NCBI GenBank assembly: GCA_913057765.1
Contig: CAJXPH010000034.1
Coordinates: 1 to 16,292, forward strand
Length of the DNA: 16,292 bases
Reading direction: 5' to 3'
Origin: an uncultured Campylobacteraceae bacterium
GTDB taxonomy: Bacteria; Campylobacterota; Campylobacteria; Campylobacterales; Arcobacteraceae
Part shown: in pieces, positions 1 to 7,445 of the stretch
How positions within the stretch are numbered: the stretch's first letter is position 1
How the letters are laid out: the number at the start of each line of letters is the position of its first letter
Made by a program: the position numbers and the translations under genes
The notes under the pieces: generated by a model
Seen by the model: only the letters and a program-made list of their open reading frames with translations
Databases searched by the model: none
Told to the model about the DNA's origin: nothing

Positions 1-11
1 CAAAATAAGAT

Positions 12-71
12 TTCTTCTTGAAAATGAATTCTCCTTGAAAGTCAGGGAGAATTTATTACTGTGTACTTTTT
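12..71 (+). terminator. Hairpin, possible terminator of an upstream gene
   Basis: An 8-bp perfect stem AATTCTCC (27-34) / GGAGAATT (46-53) with an 11-nt loop is followed 11 nt later by a T-run at 66-71. This would suit an intrinsic terminator of a + strand gene lying before the window, although the T-run is not adjacent to the stem. The 5' arm lies in an imperfect direct repeat (12-27 and 29-44, 13 of 16 matches). No coding sequence is seen in 1-164. Confidence 0.3.
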
Positions 72-115
72 TAACAATTAATTTTTTATGCTAATTTTTA
101 TTTTAATATATTCGT

Positions 116-160
116 TATAATTATTAAAGTAAATTATATCAAATGAAATTCTTTTAGGAG
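116..160 (+). promoter_or_regulatory. Probable promoter -10 and RBS of the first histidine kinase
   Basis: A perfect TATAAT lies at 116-121 behind a T-rich stretch. That fits sigma70 promoters of Campylobacterota, which often lack a conserved -35 and have T-rich upstream DNA. AGGAG at 156-160 sits 4 nt before the ATG at 165 and fixes that start. Confidence 0.55.
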
Positions 161-164
161 TATC

Positions 165-2123
165 ATGCAAATTAATAAATATAAACCCAAAAGATTTTTA
201 TTTCCAATTCTATCATTAGTTCTTGTTTCAATTATAATTATTTCAACAGTTAGTGCATATATAACGGTCAATATGTTTAAAAGTCATATGAATGAAGATA
301 TTGAAAAAACTAAAAAAGAGTATACAGAAGAGCACCGAAATAGAGTATACAAAGAAGTAAATTTTGTAAATGAATCTATTGAATTTCAGATTACAAGAAT
401 TGAAAATAAATTAAAAAAATCTCTAAAAGAAAAGGTTCAAATTGCTTTAAATATTGCAGACTTCACATACAATAAATACAAGGATAAACTTAATAAAGAA
501 GAGATAAAAGTGAAAATTTCAAAAGCTTTAGAAGTAATAAAATTCAACAATGATCGTGGTTATTATTTTATGTATGATAATAGTACAAAAATCATTTTTG
601 GGCATCCTTTAAAAAAGTTTATTGGTCGAGATATGACAAAGTTTAAAGATACTAGAGGTCAAAGTTTAATGCAACTTGATGCAGATATTCTAGCAAAAGA
701 AAAAATAGGATACAGTAAAATCTATTTTAATAAACCAAATGATCAAAATAAAGAATTTCCTAAAGTAACTTGTATAACAAGATTTGAGCCACTTAATTTA
801 GTAATTGGTACAGGGGAATATCTTGATGTCATAGAAAATCAAACAAAAGGGTATGTCCTAGATAGATTTTCAAATTTAAAAAATAAGGATAAATATTTAT
901 TTATACTAGATGTTCATGATATTGAGGGTGGAGATGAATTTGCTACAGTTTTACTTAATTCAAATAGAACTGAATTAGTAGGAAAAAAAGTTTCTGATAA
1001 AGGAAAAGATGTAAAAGGGAATATGTTTAGAAAACAGTTTTTAACTTTAATAAAAGAAAAAGGGGAAGGGTTTTCTCAATATTGGTATAAAAAACCTTCT
1101 ACCGATACGCCCTCTCTAAAACTATCTTATATTTATTTTCAAAAAGATTGGAACTGGATTATAGGTAGTGGTTTCTATTATAATGATTTAGAGAAAGAAG
1201 TATTATTGATGAAAGAATCAATAACATCTTATACAAATGAGACAATAAATAAAACAATTAATTGGGTTTTATTATTATCTTTTATTGCTATAATCGTAGC
1301 AATATTTGTTTCTTTTAGAATTGATAAAACCATTAAAAAATATACAAATACAATTATTGATTATGAGAATAATAAAAGAAAACAAGAACAATTATTAATA
1401 CAACAAAGTAAAATGGCAGCAATGGGTGAGATGCTAGGTAATATTGCACATCAATGGAGGCAACCATTATCTGCTATTTCTACTGCATCTACGGGTGCTA
1501 AATTACAAAAAGAGATAGATTGTTTAACAGATAGTCAATTAGATTCTGCATTAGATTCCATCAATAATTCTGCCCAATATCTTTCTAATACTATTGATGA
1601 TTTTAGAGGTTTTTTTAATCCAAATAATTATAATTTAAATAAATCTAATATTTCAGACATTGTAACTAAGACTTTAAAACTAGTGGATGCACAATTCACT
1701 GCAAAAAATATAGAAAGAATAAAAAATATAGAGAACTATGAATTATTAACTTTTGAAAATGAACTGATACAAGTTTTAATAAATATAATTAATAATGCTA
1801 AAGATGTTTTAATTACAAAAGAAAAAGGAAAAAGATTACTATTTATAAAGACTTATCAAAAAGAAAATATTTCATATATAGAAATATTAGATAATGCTGG
1901 TGGAATAAAAGAAGATATTATAGATAGAATTTTTGAACCTTATTTTACTACTAAACATAAATCACAAGGTACAGGGATTGGATTATATATGAGTCTTGAT
2001 ATAATTCAAAATCGTTTAAAAGGGACTTTAAGGGTCTTCAATGAAAATTATCTATATGAAGGTATTGAATATAAAGGTGCTAAGTTTATTATAAAATTAA
2101 TACAGAATAAAAATTCTGAATAA
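165..2123 (+). CDS. Double-Cache sensor histidine kinase
   Basis: A membrane-bound sensor kinase that would autophosphorylate a histidine in response to an extracytoplasmic ligand and pass the phosphate to a response regulator. TM1 is about residues 11-33 and TM2 about 365-386. The roughly 330 residues between them look like a double Cache sensor of the dCache_2 type, with a 'RGYYF' motif at 131-135, 'GTGEY' at 215-219 and a second-module 'WNWIIGSG' at 329-336. The cytoplasmic part has a HisKA helix with 'HQWRQPL' (phosphoacceptor His429), an N-box 'NIINNAKD' at 540-547, G1 'DNAGG' at 576-580, an F-box 'FEPYFTTK' and G2 'GTGIGL' at 602-607. All catalytic motifs are intact and there is no receiver domain. 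It is followed 31 nt later by the phosphatase-family gene, so the two are probably co-transcribed. The ligand is unknown; Cache domains often bind small organic acids or amino acids. Confidence 0.9.
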   Translation: MQINKYKPKRFLFPILSLVLVSIIIISTVSAYITVNMFKSHMNEDIEKTKKEYTEEHRNRVYKEVNFVNESIEFQITRIENKLKKSLKEKVQIALNIADFTYNKYKDKLNKEEIKVKISKALEVIKFNNDRGYYFMYDNSTKIIFGHPLKKFIGRDMTKFKDTRGQSLMQLDADILAKEKIGYSKIYFNKPNDQNKEFPKVTCITRFEPLNLVIGTGEYLDVIENQTKGYVLDRFSNLKNKDKYLFILDVHDIEGGDEFATVLLNSNRTELVGKKVSDKGKDVKGNMFRKQFLTLIKEKGEGFSQYWYKKPSTDTPSLKLSYIYFQKDWNWIIGSGFYYNDLEKEVLLMKESITSYTNETINKTINWVLLLSFIAIIVAIFVSFRIDKTIKKYTNTIIDYENNKRKQEQLLIQQSKMAAMGEMLGNIAHQWRQPLSAISTASTGAKLQKEIDCLTDSQLDSALDSINNSAQYLSNTIDDFRGFFNPNNYNLNKSNISDIVTKTLKLVDAQFTAKNIERIKNIENYELLTFENELIQVLINIINNAKDVLITKEKGKRLLFIKTYQKENISYIEILDNAGGIKEDIIDRIFEPYFTTKHKSQGTGIGLYMSLDIIQNRLKGTLRVFNENYLYEGIEYKGAKFIIKLIQNKNSE

Positions 2124-2154
2124 TAAAACCAATGATAAAAATCAAGGATGTCCT

Positions 2155-2742
2155 ATGAGATTAAAAAAAATTGTGAAATCAGCTTCTTTAATGATTCCTT
2201 TATTAATATGTTCTTTAAATCAGAATGCATTTAGCAGTGAAGAATTATGGGAATCTCTTAAAGAAGGTGGAAATGTTGTCTTGATGAGACATGCCCAAGT
2301 TAAAAAAGGAAAAGCAAATGGAAATTCTTTAGTACGGGATCCTTCTTGTTTTAATGAGAGAAGGCTATCTTACGAAGGTAGAACAAATGCTGAAGAACTT
2401 GGTAAAATCTTTATTGAAAAAAATATTCCTATAGAAAAGGTCATTCATAGTCCATTTTGTAGAACTACAAGCACTGCAACTATAGCATTTAAAACAGCTG
2501 AAGCAGCAAATTTTTTATCTCTCTTAGAGATACTAAGTAAGGAAGATCAAGAATTTCAAAGTGAAAAACTATCAGAATTTATTAGTTCATATAAAGGGAA
2601 GGGTAATATAATATTAATTACTCATGAACCTAATATTCGAGCTATATCTTTTGAAATTCCAAAACATTTAGATTTTTTAGTATTTAAATCTGATGGTGAT
2701 GGAGATTTTGATGAATTGGGTATTGTAAGATCTAATAAATAA
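2155..2742 (+). CDS. Exported histidine phosphatase family protein
   Basis: A small (195 aa) member of the phosphoglycerate-mutase-like histidine phosphatase superfamily. The catalytic 'MRHA' is at 44-47 (Arg45, nucleophile His46), a second conserved Arg lies in 'SPFCRT', and the second catalytic His157 is in 'ITHEPN'. Residues 1-28 form a signal peptide: basic start, hydrophobic stretch 'LMIPLLIC', then a likely cleavage near Ser27. Cys19 is preceded by Leu-Leu-Ile, a poor lipobox, so a soluble periplasmic protein is more likely than a lipoprotein. AAGGA at 2144-2148, 6 nt before the ATG, supports the start. The cytoplasmic relative SixA removes phosphate from histidine kinase phosphotransfer domains, but export would separate this protein from the kinases on either side. 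Its substrate is not known. Confidence 0.8.
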   Translation: MRLKKIVKSASLMIPLLICSLNQNAFSSEELWESLKEGGNVVLMRHAQVKKGKANGNSLVRDPSCFNERRLSYEGRTNAEELGKIFIEKNIPIEKVIHSPFCRTTSTATIAFKTAEAANFLSLLEILSKEDQEFQSEKLSEFISSYKGKGNIILITHEPNIRAISFEIPKHLDFLVFKSDGDGDFDELGIVRSNK

Positions 2743-2769
2743 TAATCTTAGCTCTTTATTAATATTTGC

Positions 2770-2784
2770 TATAATTATATTATG
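2770..2784 (+). promoter_or_regulatory. TATAAT directly before the second kinase ATG (possible leaderless start)
   Basis: A perfect TATAAT lies at 2770-2775 in the context TTTGCTATAAT. The next gene's ATG begins at 2782, about where transcription would start, and no Shine-Dalgarno sequence precedes it. The DNA upstream lacks a recognisable -35, as is usual in Campylobacterota. Confidence 0.4.
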
Positions 2785-4170
2785 TGGAAAAATATACTGT
2801 ACAGTGGTTCTAATTTTGAACATAATGATAAATTTTTAAATGATAAGCTTCAATTAATCAATACTATTTTAATGTTAGCTATTTTTGCATCATTTTTTAT
2901 AGCTTTTTTGTTTATATTTATAGGAACCCATGAAGTACAGTCTTTAGTAATTGTGTTAGAACTTTTATACGGGTTTGTTCACTTAGGTCTTTTCTTCTTT
3001 TTAAGGTACAACAAAAATAATCTAAAAATAGTCATCTATGTAGCTATGCTTAGTCTCTATCTCCTTCAAGTTATAATTATGGTTAATTTGGTTGAAGATT
3101 CATTAAGGGAAGCATGGTACCTTTTAACTATTATTCTGTCTTTTTTTCTTGCTGGAAAAAAGTTTGGCTATTTTATGCTTTCGTTAATTTTTATAACAAT
3201 GCTTATATATAATTTTCAACCATTTATTAATACAAATTTAAATGATGTTGAATCAATGCTTCCTCTTGTCTTGTTAATTTTAACTGGTTTGGTGATGAAC
3301 TTATATGAAACAACTAGAGAGAAGTATGCTCATTCTTTAAAAGAAGCTAATATTGCATTACAAGATAAAATAGAAGAACTTAATCAATTTAATATTAATC
3401 TTGAGAGTAGGGTTGAACAAGAGGTTCTAAAAAATGGAGAACATGAACTTCAATTACTTGGACAATCCAAAATGGTATCTATGGGTGAAATGATTGGTAA
3501 TATAGCTCATCAATGGAGACAACCCTTATCTGTTATTTCAACAATAGCAACAGGTGCAAAAATGCAAAAAGAGATGGATTTATTAACAAATGAAATGTTT
3601 ATTAATGACATGGATATTATTAATGATAATGTACAATATCTTTCAGATACTATTAATGATTTCAGAAACTTTATTAAAGGTGATAGGGTTAAAAAGTCAT
3701 TTAATTTGAATGATGATATAGATAGCTTTTTACATCTTGTTCAAGGTAGTATAAAGAGTAATCATATAAATGTAACCTTAGAACTAGATAATAATATTCA
3801 AATAAATGGTTATCCAAATGAATTAATACAATGTTTTATTAATATATTTAATAATTCTAAAGATGCAATGATAGAATTTTCAAAAGAGGATAGGTTGATA
3901 TTTATAAAAACATATTTAGATGATAATAATGTATGTATTAGTTTCAAGGATAATGCAGGTGGAGTTCCAAAAGATATATTGCCCAAAATATTTGATCCTT
4001 ATTTTACAACTAAACATCAATCACAAGGTACAGGGTTAGGACTTCATATGACATATAAATTAATTGTAGAAGGTATGAGTGGTACTATTGAAGCCAAAAA
4101 TGTCAATTTTGAGTATGAAGACAATGAATATATGGGTGCTGAATTTAGAATTATATTACCTATAGGGTAA
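2782..4170 (+). CDS. Six-TM sensor histidine kinase
   Basis: A second membrane histidine kinase, 462 aa. The N-terminal third has six predicted membrane segments (about 28-48, 54-74, 83-103, 111-125, 129-146 and 158-175) with short loops, so it probably senses a signal within or at the membrane and has no large periplasmic domain. A charged, coiled-coil-like linker (about 176-230) joins it to the kinase core: 'HQWRQPL' with His243, N-box 'NIFNNSKD' 354-361, G1 'DNAGG' 390-394, F-box 'FDPYFTTK', G2 'GTGLGL' 416-421. The HisKA region closely matches that of the kinase encoded at 165-2123 (roughly two thirds identical by eye), so the two look like paralogues with exchanged sensor domains. It has no receiver domain and no response regulator is adjacent. 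The gene is convergent with the TRAP operon. The start lacks an RBS, but no better ATG exists before the first membrane segment. Confidence 0.88.
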   Translation: MWKNILYSGSNFEHNDKFLNDKLQLINTILMLAIFASFFIAFLFIFIGTHEVQSLVIVLELLYGFVHLGLFFFLRYNKNNLKIVIYVAMLSLYLLQVIIMVNLVEDSLREAWYLLTIILSFFLAGKKFGYFMLSLIFITMLIYNFQPFINTNLNDVESMLPLVLLILTGLVMNLYETTREKYAHSLKEANIALQDKIEELNQFNINLESRVEQEVLKNGEHELQLLGQSKMVSMGEMIGNIAHQWRQPLSVISTIATGAKMQKEMDLLTNEMFINDMDIINDNVQYLSDTINDFRNFIKGDRVKKSFNLNDDIDSFLHLVQGSIKSNHINVTLELDNNIQINGYPNELIQCFINIFNNSKDAMIEFSKEDRLIFIKTYLDDNNVCISFKDNAGGVPKDILPKIFDPYFTTKHQSQGTGLGLHMTYKLIVEGMSGTIEAKNVNFEYEDNEYMGAEFRIILPIG

Positions 4171-4218
4171 TATCAAGTCAATTTATAGATTCTGTAAAAT
4201 TTTTATTACTTTTAAATA

Positions 4219-4247
4219 GATAGAATAGGCTTAAAACCCATTCTATC
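4219..4247. terminator. Hairpin between convergent operons (bidirectional terminator candidate)
   Basis: GATAGAATAGG (4219-4229) pairs with CCCATTCTATC (4237-4247) across a 7-nt loop. The single mismatch (A4227-C4239 on the + strand) becomes a G-U pair in - strand RNA, so the stem is continuous for dctM transcripts. It sits in the 102-bp gap between the converging kinase and dctM genes. U-runs next to the stem are weak on both sides, so termination strength is uncertain. Confidence 0.5.
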
Positions 4248-4272
4248 ATACTTCTAAATAGTTTTCTTATTC

Positions 4273-5556
4273 TTAGCTTCCATACATTAAGTTTGGTAAG
4301 AATAAAGCGATATCTGGAATATATGTAATTAATAAAAGCCCTACAAGGATTGTTAAAGTCCAAGGCCATGCGGCTATAATTACGTCTTTTATACTCATAC
4401 CTGTAAGTCCAGATGTTACAAACAGGTTTAGTCCAACTGGTGGGGACACCATTCCAAGTTCCATATTCACAGTAAGTACAATACCAAAGTGAATTGGGTC
4501 AATTCCAAGTGCAACTGCAACTGGAAGTAATAAAGGCACCATAATCATAATAATTGCAGATGGTTCCATAAATGAACCTGCAAGAATTAGAAGTAAGTTA
4601 ACCATTAATAAGAACATATATTTATCAACATTTGCTTCAATTAATGCTTCTGTAATTCCTTGCGGAATATTTTCAATTGTAAGGAAATGTGCAAATAACA
4701 TTGCATTTGCAATAATAAACATAATCATTGATGTTGTTTTTGCAGATTCTAATCCTGTTTTATAAATATTTGTTAACTTAATATCTTTATAAATAAATAC
4801 AGAAACAATAAATGCCCAAACACAAGCTACTGCTGCAGCTTCAGTTGGAGTAAAGATTCCACCATAAATACCACCAATTACAATAACAATTGTCATAAGA
4901 CCCCAAGAAGCGTCTTTCATTTTCTCTAATCTTACTTTAAAAGGTTGTGGCTCAGTTCTTTCAAACCCAAGTCTTTTAGCACCAATATAGGTTACAACCA
5001 TCATCATTATTCCAAGACCAATACCTGGAATAACACCGGCCATAAATAATCTACCAATAGAAACTTCAGCTGTTACACCATACACGATAAGTACGATTGA
5101 TGGTGGAATAAGAATACCTAATGAACCTGCAGTTGCAATTGTACCAACAGCATATTTCTTGGGATAACCAGCTTGCATAATAGCACCAAACATAATAGAA
5201 CCAATAGCAACAACAGTTGCTGGAGATGAACCAGAAACAGCAGCAAAGATAATAGATGCAAAAATTGCTGAGATTGGAAGACCACCTGGAAGGTGACCAA
5301 CAATAGATTTAGCAAATTCAATAATTCTTTGTGCGGCTGAACCTTTCGATAAAAGGTTACCTGCAAAAATAAACATTGGAATTGCCATTAATGAATAATG
5401 CTCAATTTTTTCAAACATCATTGCAGAAATTTCAATAGGTGAAATATCTGTAAATAACATTAATGTTACAAAAGTTGATGCTCCAAGACAAATTGCAATT
5501 GGAGTACCAAGAATTACTAGGAAGAAAAATATTCCAAATAGTACTGCTACACTCAT
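4273..5556 (-). CDS. dctM: TRAP transporter large permease subunit DctM
   Basis: The ion-coupled translocation subunit of a tripartite ATP-independent periplasmic transporter, in the inner membrane. The 427-aa length is normal for the family, and almost the whole protein is hydrophobic helices (about 12 membrane segments). Family features include the start 'FGIFFFLVILGTPIA', the conserved 'SGSSPATVVAIG' near residues 107-118, and 'GILIPPSI' and 'SPPVGLNLFV' hairpin segments. With DctQ it forms the membrane unit that receives substrate from DctP. Its ATG overlaps the dctQ stop codon as ATGA (5553-5556), and AGGAGG at 5563-5568 inside dctQ gives a strong RBS, so translation is coupled. It is the last gene of the operon. 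The substrate is probably a C4-dicarboxylate, judging from the DctP partners. Confidence 0.93.
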   Translation of the reverse strand: MSVAVLFGIFFFLVILGTPIAICLGASTFVTLMLFTDISPIEISAMMFEKIEHYSLMAIPMFIFAGNLLSKGSAAQRIIEFAKSIVGHLPGGLPISAIFASIIFAAVSGSSPATVVAIGSIMFGAIMQAGYPKKYAVGTIATAGSLGILIPPSIVLIVYGVTAEVSIGRLFMAGVIPGIGLGIMMMVVTYIGAKRLGFERTEPQPFKVRLEKMKDASWGLMTIVIVIGGIYGGIFTPTEAAAVACVWAFIVSVFIYKDIKLTNIYKTGLESAKTTSMIMFIIANAMLFAHFLTIENIPQGITEALIEANVDKYMFLLMVNLLLILAGSFMEPSAIIMIMVPLLLPVAVALGIDPIHFGIVLTVNMELGMVSPPVGLNLFVTSGLTGMSIKDVIIAAWPWTLTILVGLLLITYIPDIALFLPNLMYGS

Positions 5557-6173
5557 AATAGTCCTCCTGTTTTCTTTTCAACTTCTTTAACCATTTTATT
5601 TAACTCCTGAACATTTTTATTATCAGCATTTCTACTTGCTCCAATACCCATTTCAGATAAAACATGTTCTGCTTCACTTTCTTTTACTATTTTATCATGA
5701 GATGTAGATAATATTGCGTGGATTCTTTCACCCACTCTAAAGGCTGCAAATGAAAATGCAATTGGGATAACTAGATATACAATCCACATTGGCATATCCC
5801 AAAGGTCAATTGATCTTTCATCCAAGTCATTAACTAATAATAGATATTCATATCCAAAGTAAGCAACACAAAGTAAGAAAATGAAAGTTATTAAATGTGA
5901 AACTAATAACATTACTTTTGCTGCTCTTGATGGAACAATATCTAATACAACTGTTACTGCGATATGTGCATCTTTTTTGAAACAATATGCAGCACCAAAA
6001 AAGACACTCCATAAGAATAAAAAGATTGTTAACTCTGTAGCCCATACTAATGATGCATCAAAAACATATCTTGCTACAACATTTGTAAACGCAACTGCGA
6101 CACCGGCAGTAATACCTATTGAGGCAATTGATTGGTTTATAAAACCAATTACTTTACTTATAATTTTAAACAT
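5553..6173 (-). CDS. dctQ: TRAP transporter small permease subunit DctQ
   Basis: The small integral membrane subunit of the TRAP transporter, which supports DctM and helps dock the binding protein. It has four hydrophobic segments in the first 150 residues, with family features such as 'WATELTIFLFLWSVFFGAAYCFKK' (about residues 44-67) and 'AHIAV' just after it. At 206 aa it is longer than the usual 160-180 residues: after the fourth helix there is a charged, Glu/Lys-rich cytoplasmic tail of about 50 residues of no recognised function. The ATG lies 2 nt after the upstream dctP stop codon, with GGAG at 6179-6182 as RBS, so it is in one operon with dctP and dctM. A + strand open frame at 5881-6201 is its antisense shadow. 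Confidence 0.9.
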   Translation of the reverse strand: MFKIISKVIGFINQSIASIGITAGVAVAFTNVVARYVFDASLVWATELTIFLFLWSVFFGAAYCFKKDAHIAVTVVLDIVPSRAAKVMLLVSHLITFIFLLCVAYFGYEYLLLVNDLDERSIDLWDMPMWIVYLVIPIAFSFAAFRVGERIHAILSTSHDKIVKESEAEHVLSEMGIGASRNADNKNVQELNKMVKEVEKKTGGLL

Positions 6174-6175
6174 AT

Positions 6176-7234
6176 TTACTCCGTTGCTAATGCACCCTTG
6201 ATTAATTCTTCTCCAATTTTATCATTGTCGTAGAAATCAGGGTAAATTTTACTTACGGCTTGTCTCCAAGCATCTTTTTGTTCAGCTGTCAAATTGATAA
6301 TTTCTAAATTACCAGTTTTCTTTGCATATGCTTTGATTTCATTAAATTGTTTAGTATTTAATTCTTCCGCATATTCTCTTTCTTTAACTGTTGCATCATT
6401 TATCGCTTGTTTTACATTTGCTTGTAAGTCAGCTGGTAACTTATCCCAAAATTTCTGAGACATTACAACTAAGTAACCAAGGTATCCATGATTTGTTACA
6501 GTTAAGTATTTTTGTACTTCGTGAAACTTTTTAGTGAAAATATTAGAGTTTGTATTTTCTTGACCATCTATTACACCTTGTTGTAACCCTGAATAAACTT
6601 CAGAAAAAGGCATCATTTGTGGATTTGCTCCAACTGCATGGAATTGTGCTTCAAGAACTTTTGAAGACATAATTCTAAACTTTTGACCAACTGCATCTTC
6701 TGGTTTAATTAGAGGTTTTTTTGATGATGATAATTGTTTAAAATGATTATCCCAAAAGTTTAAAGCTACATATCCCTTTGCTGTAACCATACCCTTTAAC
6801 TTTTCACCTACAGCACCATCTTGAACTCTATGTAAATGATCCATATCTTTAAAAAGAAATGGTAAATCAAATAACGCTAGTTGTGGTACAATTTTACCAA
6901 ATTTAGAAAATGACGGTGCTGCCATTTGAACAGAATCAAGTTTTATTGCTTTTAGTACAGCATTGTCTTTGTATAATTGAGATGATGGATAGATTTGTAC
7001 ATCAATTCTACCTTTACTCAATTCTTCAAGTCTTTGTTCAAAGAAATCTGCTGCTTTTCCTTTTGGTGTATTTGAGCTAACTACATGAGAAAATTTTAAT
7101 ACAAACTGACCTGTAGCATCAGCTTGTTTTTCAACAATAGTTTTCTCTTCTTTTTTATTTTCCCCACAACCTGTAAATATTAGTATTGAAGCTGCTGCAA
7201 TACTTGATATTAAACTTTTCATTGTAGTTGTCAT
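6176..7234 (-). CDS. dctP: TRAP solute-binding protein DctP, lipoprotein copy
   Basis: The extracytoplasmic binding protein that captures substrate and delivers it to DctQM. The N-terminus is a lipoprotein signal with 'FTGC' (lipid-modified Cys23) and then a charged linker (about 24-42), so the protein should be membrane-tethered. The mature part has DctP hallmarks: 'FSHVV' near the start, 'KFRIMSSKVLEAQF' with the conserved substrate-carboxylate-binding Arg, 'GANPQMMPFSEVYSGLQQG', then 'VIDGQENTNSNI', and 'NHGYLGY'. These resemble the C4-dicarboxylate DctP of Rhodobacter capsulatus as I remember it. It is about 85% identical, by hand count, to the protein encoded at 7446-8441, so the pair is a recent duplication. 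AGGAG at 7240-7244, 5 nt before the ATG at 7234, supports this start over the ATG four codons in. It has its own promoter and leads dctQ and dctM. Confidence 0.92.
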   Translation of the reverse strand: MTTTMKSLISSIAAASILIFTGCGENKKEEKTIVEKQADATGQFVLKFSHVVSSNTPKGKAADFFEQRLEELSKGRIDVQIYPSSQLYKDNAVLKAIKLDSVQMAAPSFSKFGKIVPQLALFDLPFLFKDMDHLHRVQDGAVGEKLKGMVTAKGYVALNFWDNHFKQLSSSKKPLIKPEDAVGQKFRIMSSKVLEAQFHAVGANPQMMPFSEVYSGLQQGVIDGQENTNSNIFTKKFHEVQKYLTVTNHGYLGYLVVMSQKFWDKLPADLQANVKQAINDATVKEREYAEELNTKQFNEIKAYAKKTGNLEIINLTAEQKDAWRQAVSKIYPDFYDNDKIGEELIKGALATE

Positions 7235-7239
7235 TTATT

Positions 7240-7300
7240 CTCCTTTTTTCTACTTTAGGAAAATTATAATCTAAAGTTATGTACGTATTATGTACTTTAG
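7240..7300 (-). promoter_or_regulatory. dctP (lipoprotein copy) promoter with two phased GTACATAA boxes
   Basis: Read on the - strand: GTACATAA (7288-7295), 3 nt, GTACATAA (7277-7284), 8 nt, TATAAT (7263-7268), then AGGAG (7240-7244) and the ATG at 7234. The two identical 8-mers are 11 bp apart, one helical turn, and would cover the -35 region. They lie within a wider inverted repeat, CTAAAGT (7271-7277) / ACTTTAG (7294-7300). This layout suits a regulator binding as a dimer next to RNA polymerase. The same arrangement precedes the second dctP copy. Confidence 0.6.
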
Positions 7301-7410
7301 GAGAAATTTATAAATTCATTTTTTGAGTGTTACTTTATGGTTTTTTTGTAAAGATAATTGAGTTTTTTTTTGAGTTTTTAGATGCTTTTAAGAAAATATA
7401 TATGTGAGGT

Positions 7411-7437
7411 TAAACCATCGGAAAAACCGATGGTTTA
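7411..7437 (-). terminator. Strong hairpin between the two dctP genes
   Basis: A perfect 11-bp inverted repeat, TAAACCATCGG (7411-7421) / CCGATGGTTTA (7427-7437), with a 5-nt loop begins 8 nt after the stop codon of the secreted dctP copy. It is GC-richer than its surroundings. On the - strand it is not followed by a U-run (next bases ACCTCACATA), so it may only partly terminate, or act as a 3' stabilising stem for the upstream dctP mRNA. Confidence 0.65.
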
Positions 7438-7445
7438 ATGAAAAA

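Noticed and set aside
4178..4369. Short - strand frame overlapping the end of dctM
   Set aside because: It lies in another frame of the dctM 3' end and the intergenic hairpin, with no RBS or family features.
5118..5366. Leucine-rich - strand frame within dctM
   Set aside because: Low-complexity Leu composition is what an alternative frame of a membrane protein gene in AT-rich DNA yields; no RBS.
5881..6201. 106-codon + strand frame opposite dctQ
   Set aside because: It is antisense to a well-supported membrane protein gene, has no RBS and no recognisable domain.
7271..7300. The inverted repeat CTAAAGT/ACTTTAG as the main operator of the lipoprotein dctP gene
   Set aside because: It is not kept at the other dctP promoter, while the phased GTACATAA boxes are; the direct repeat is the better candidate.
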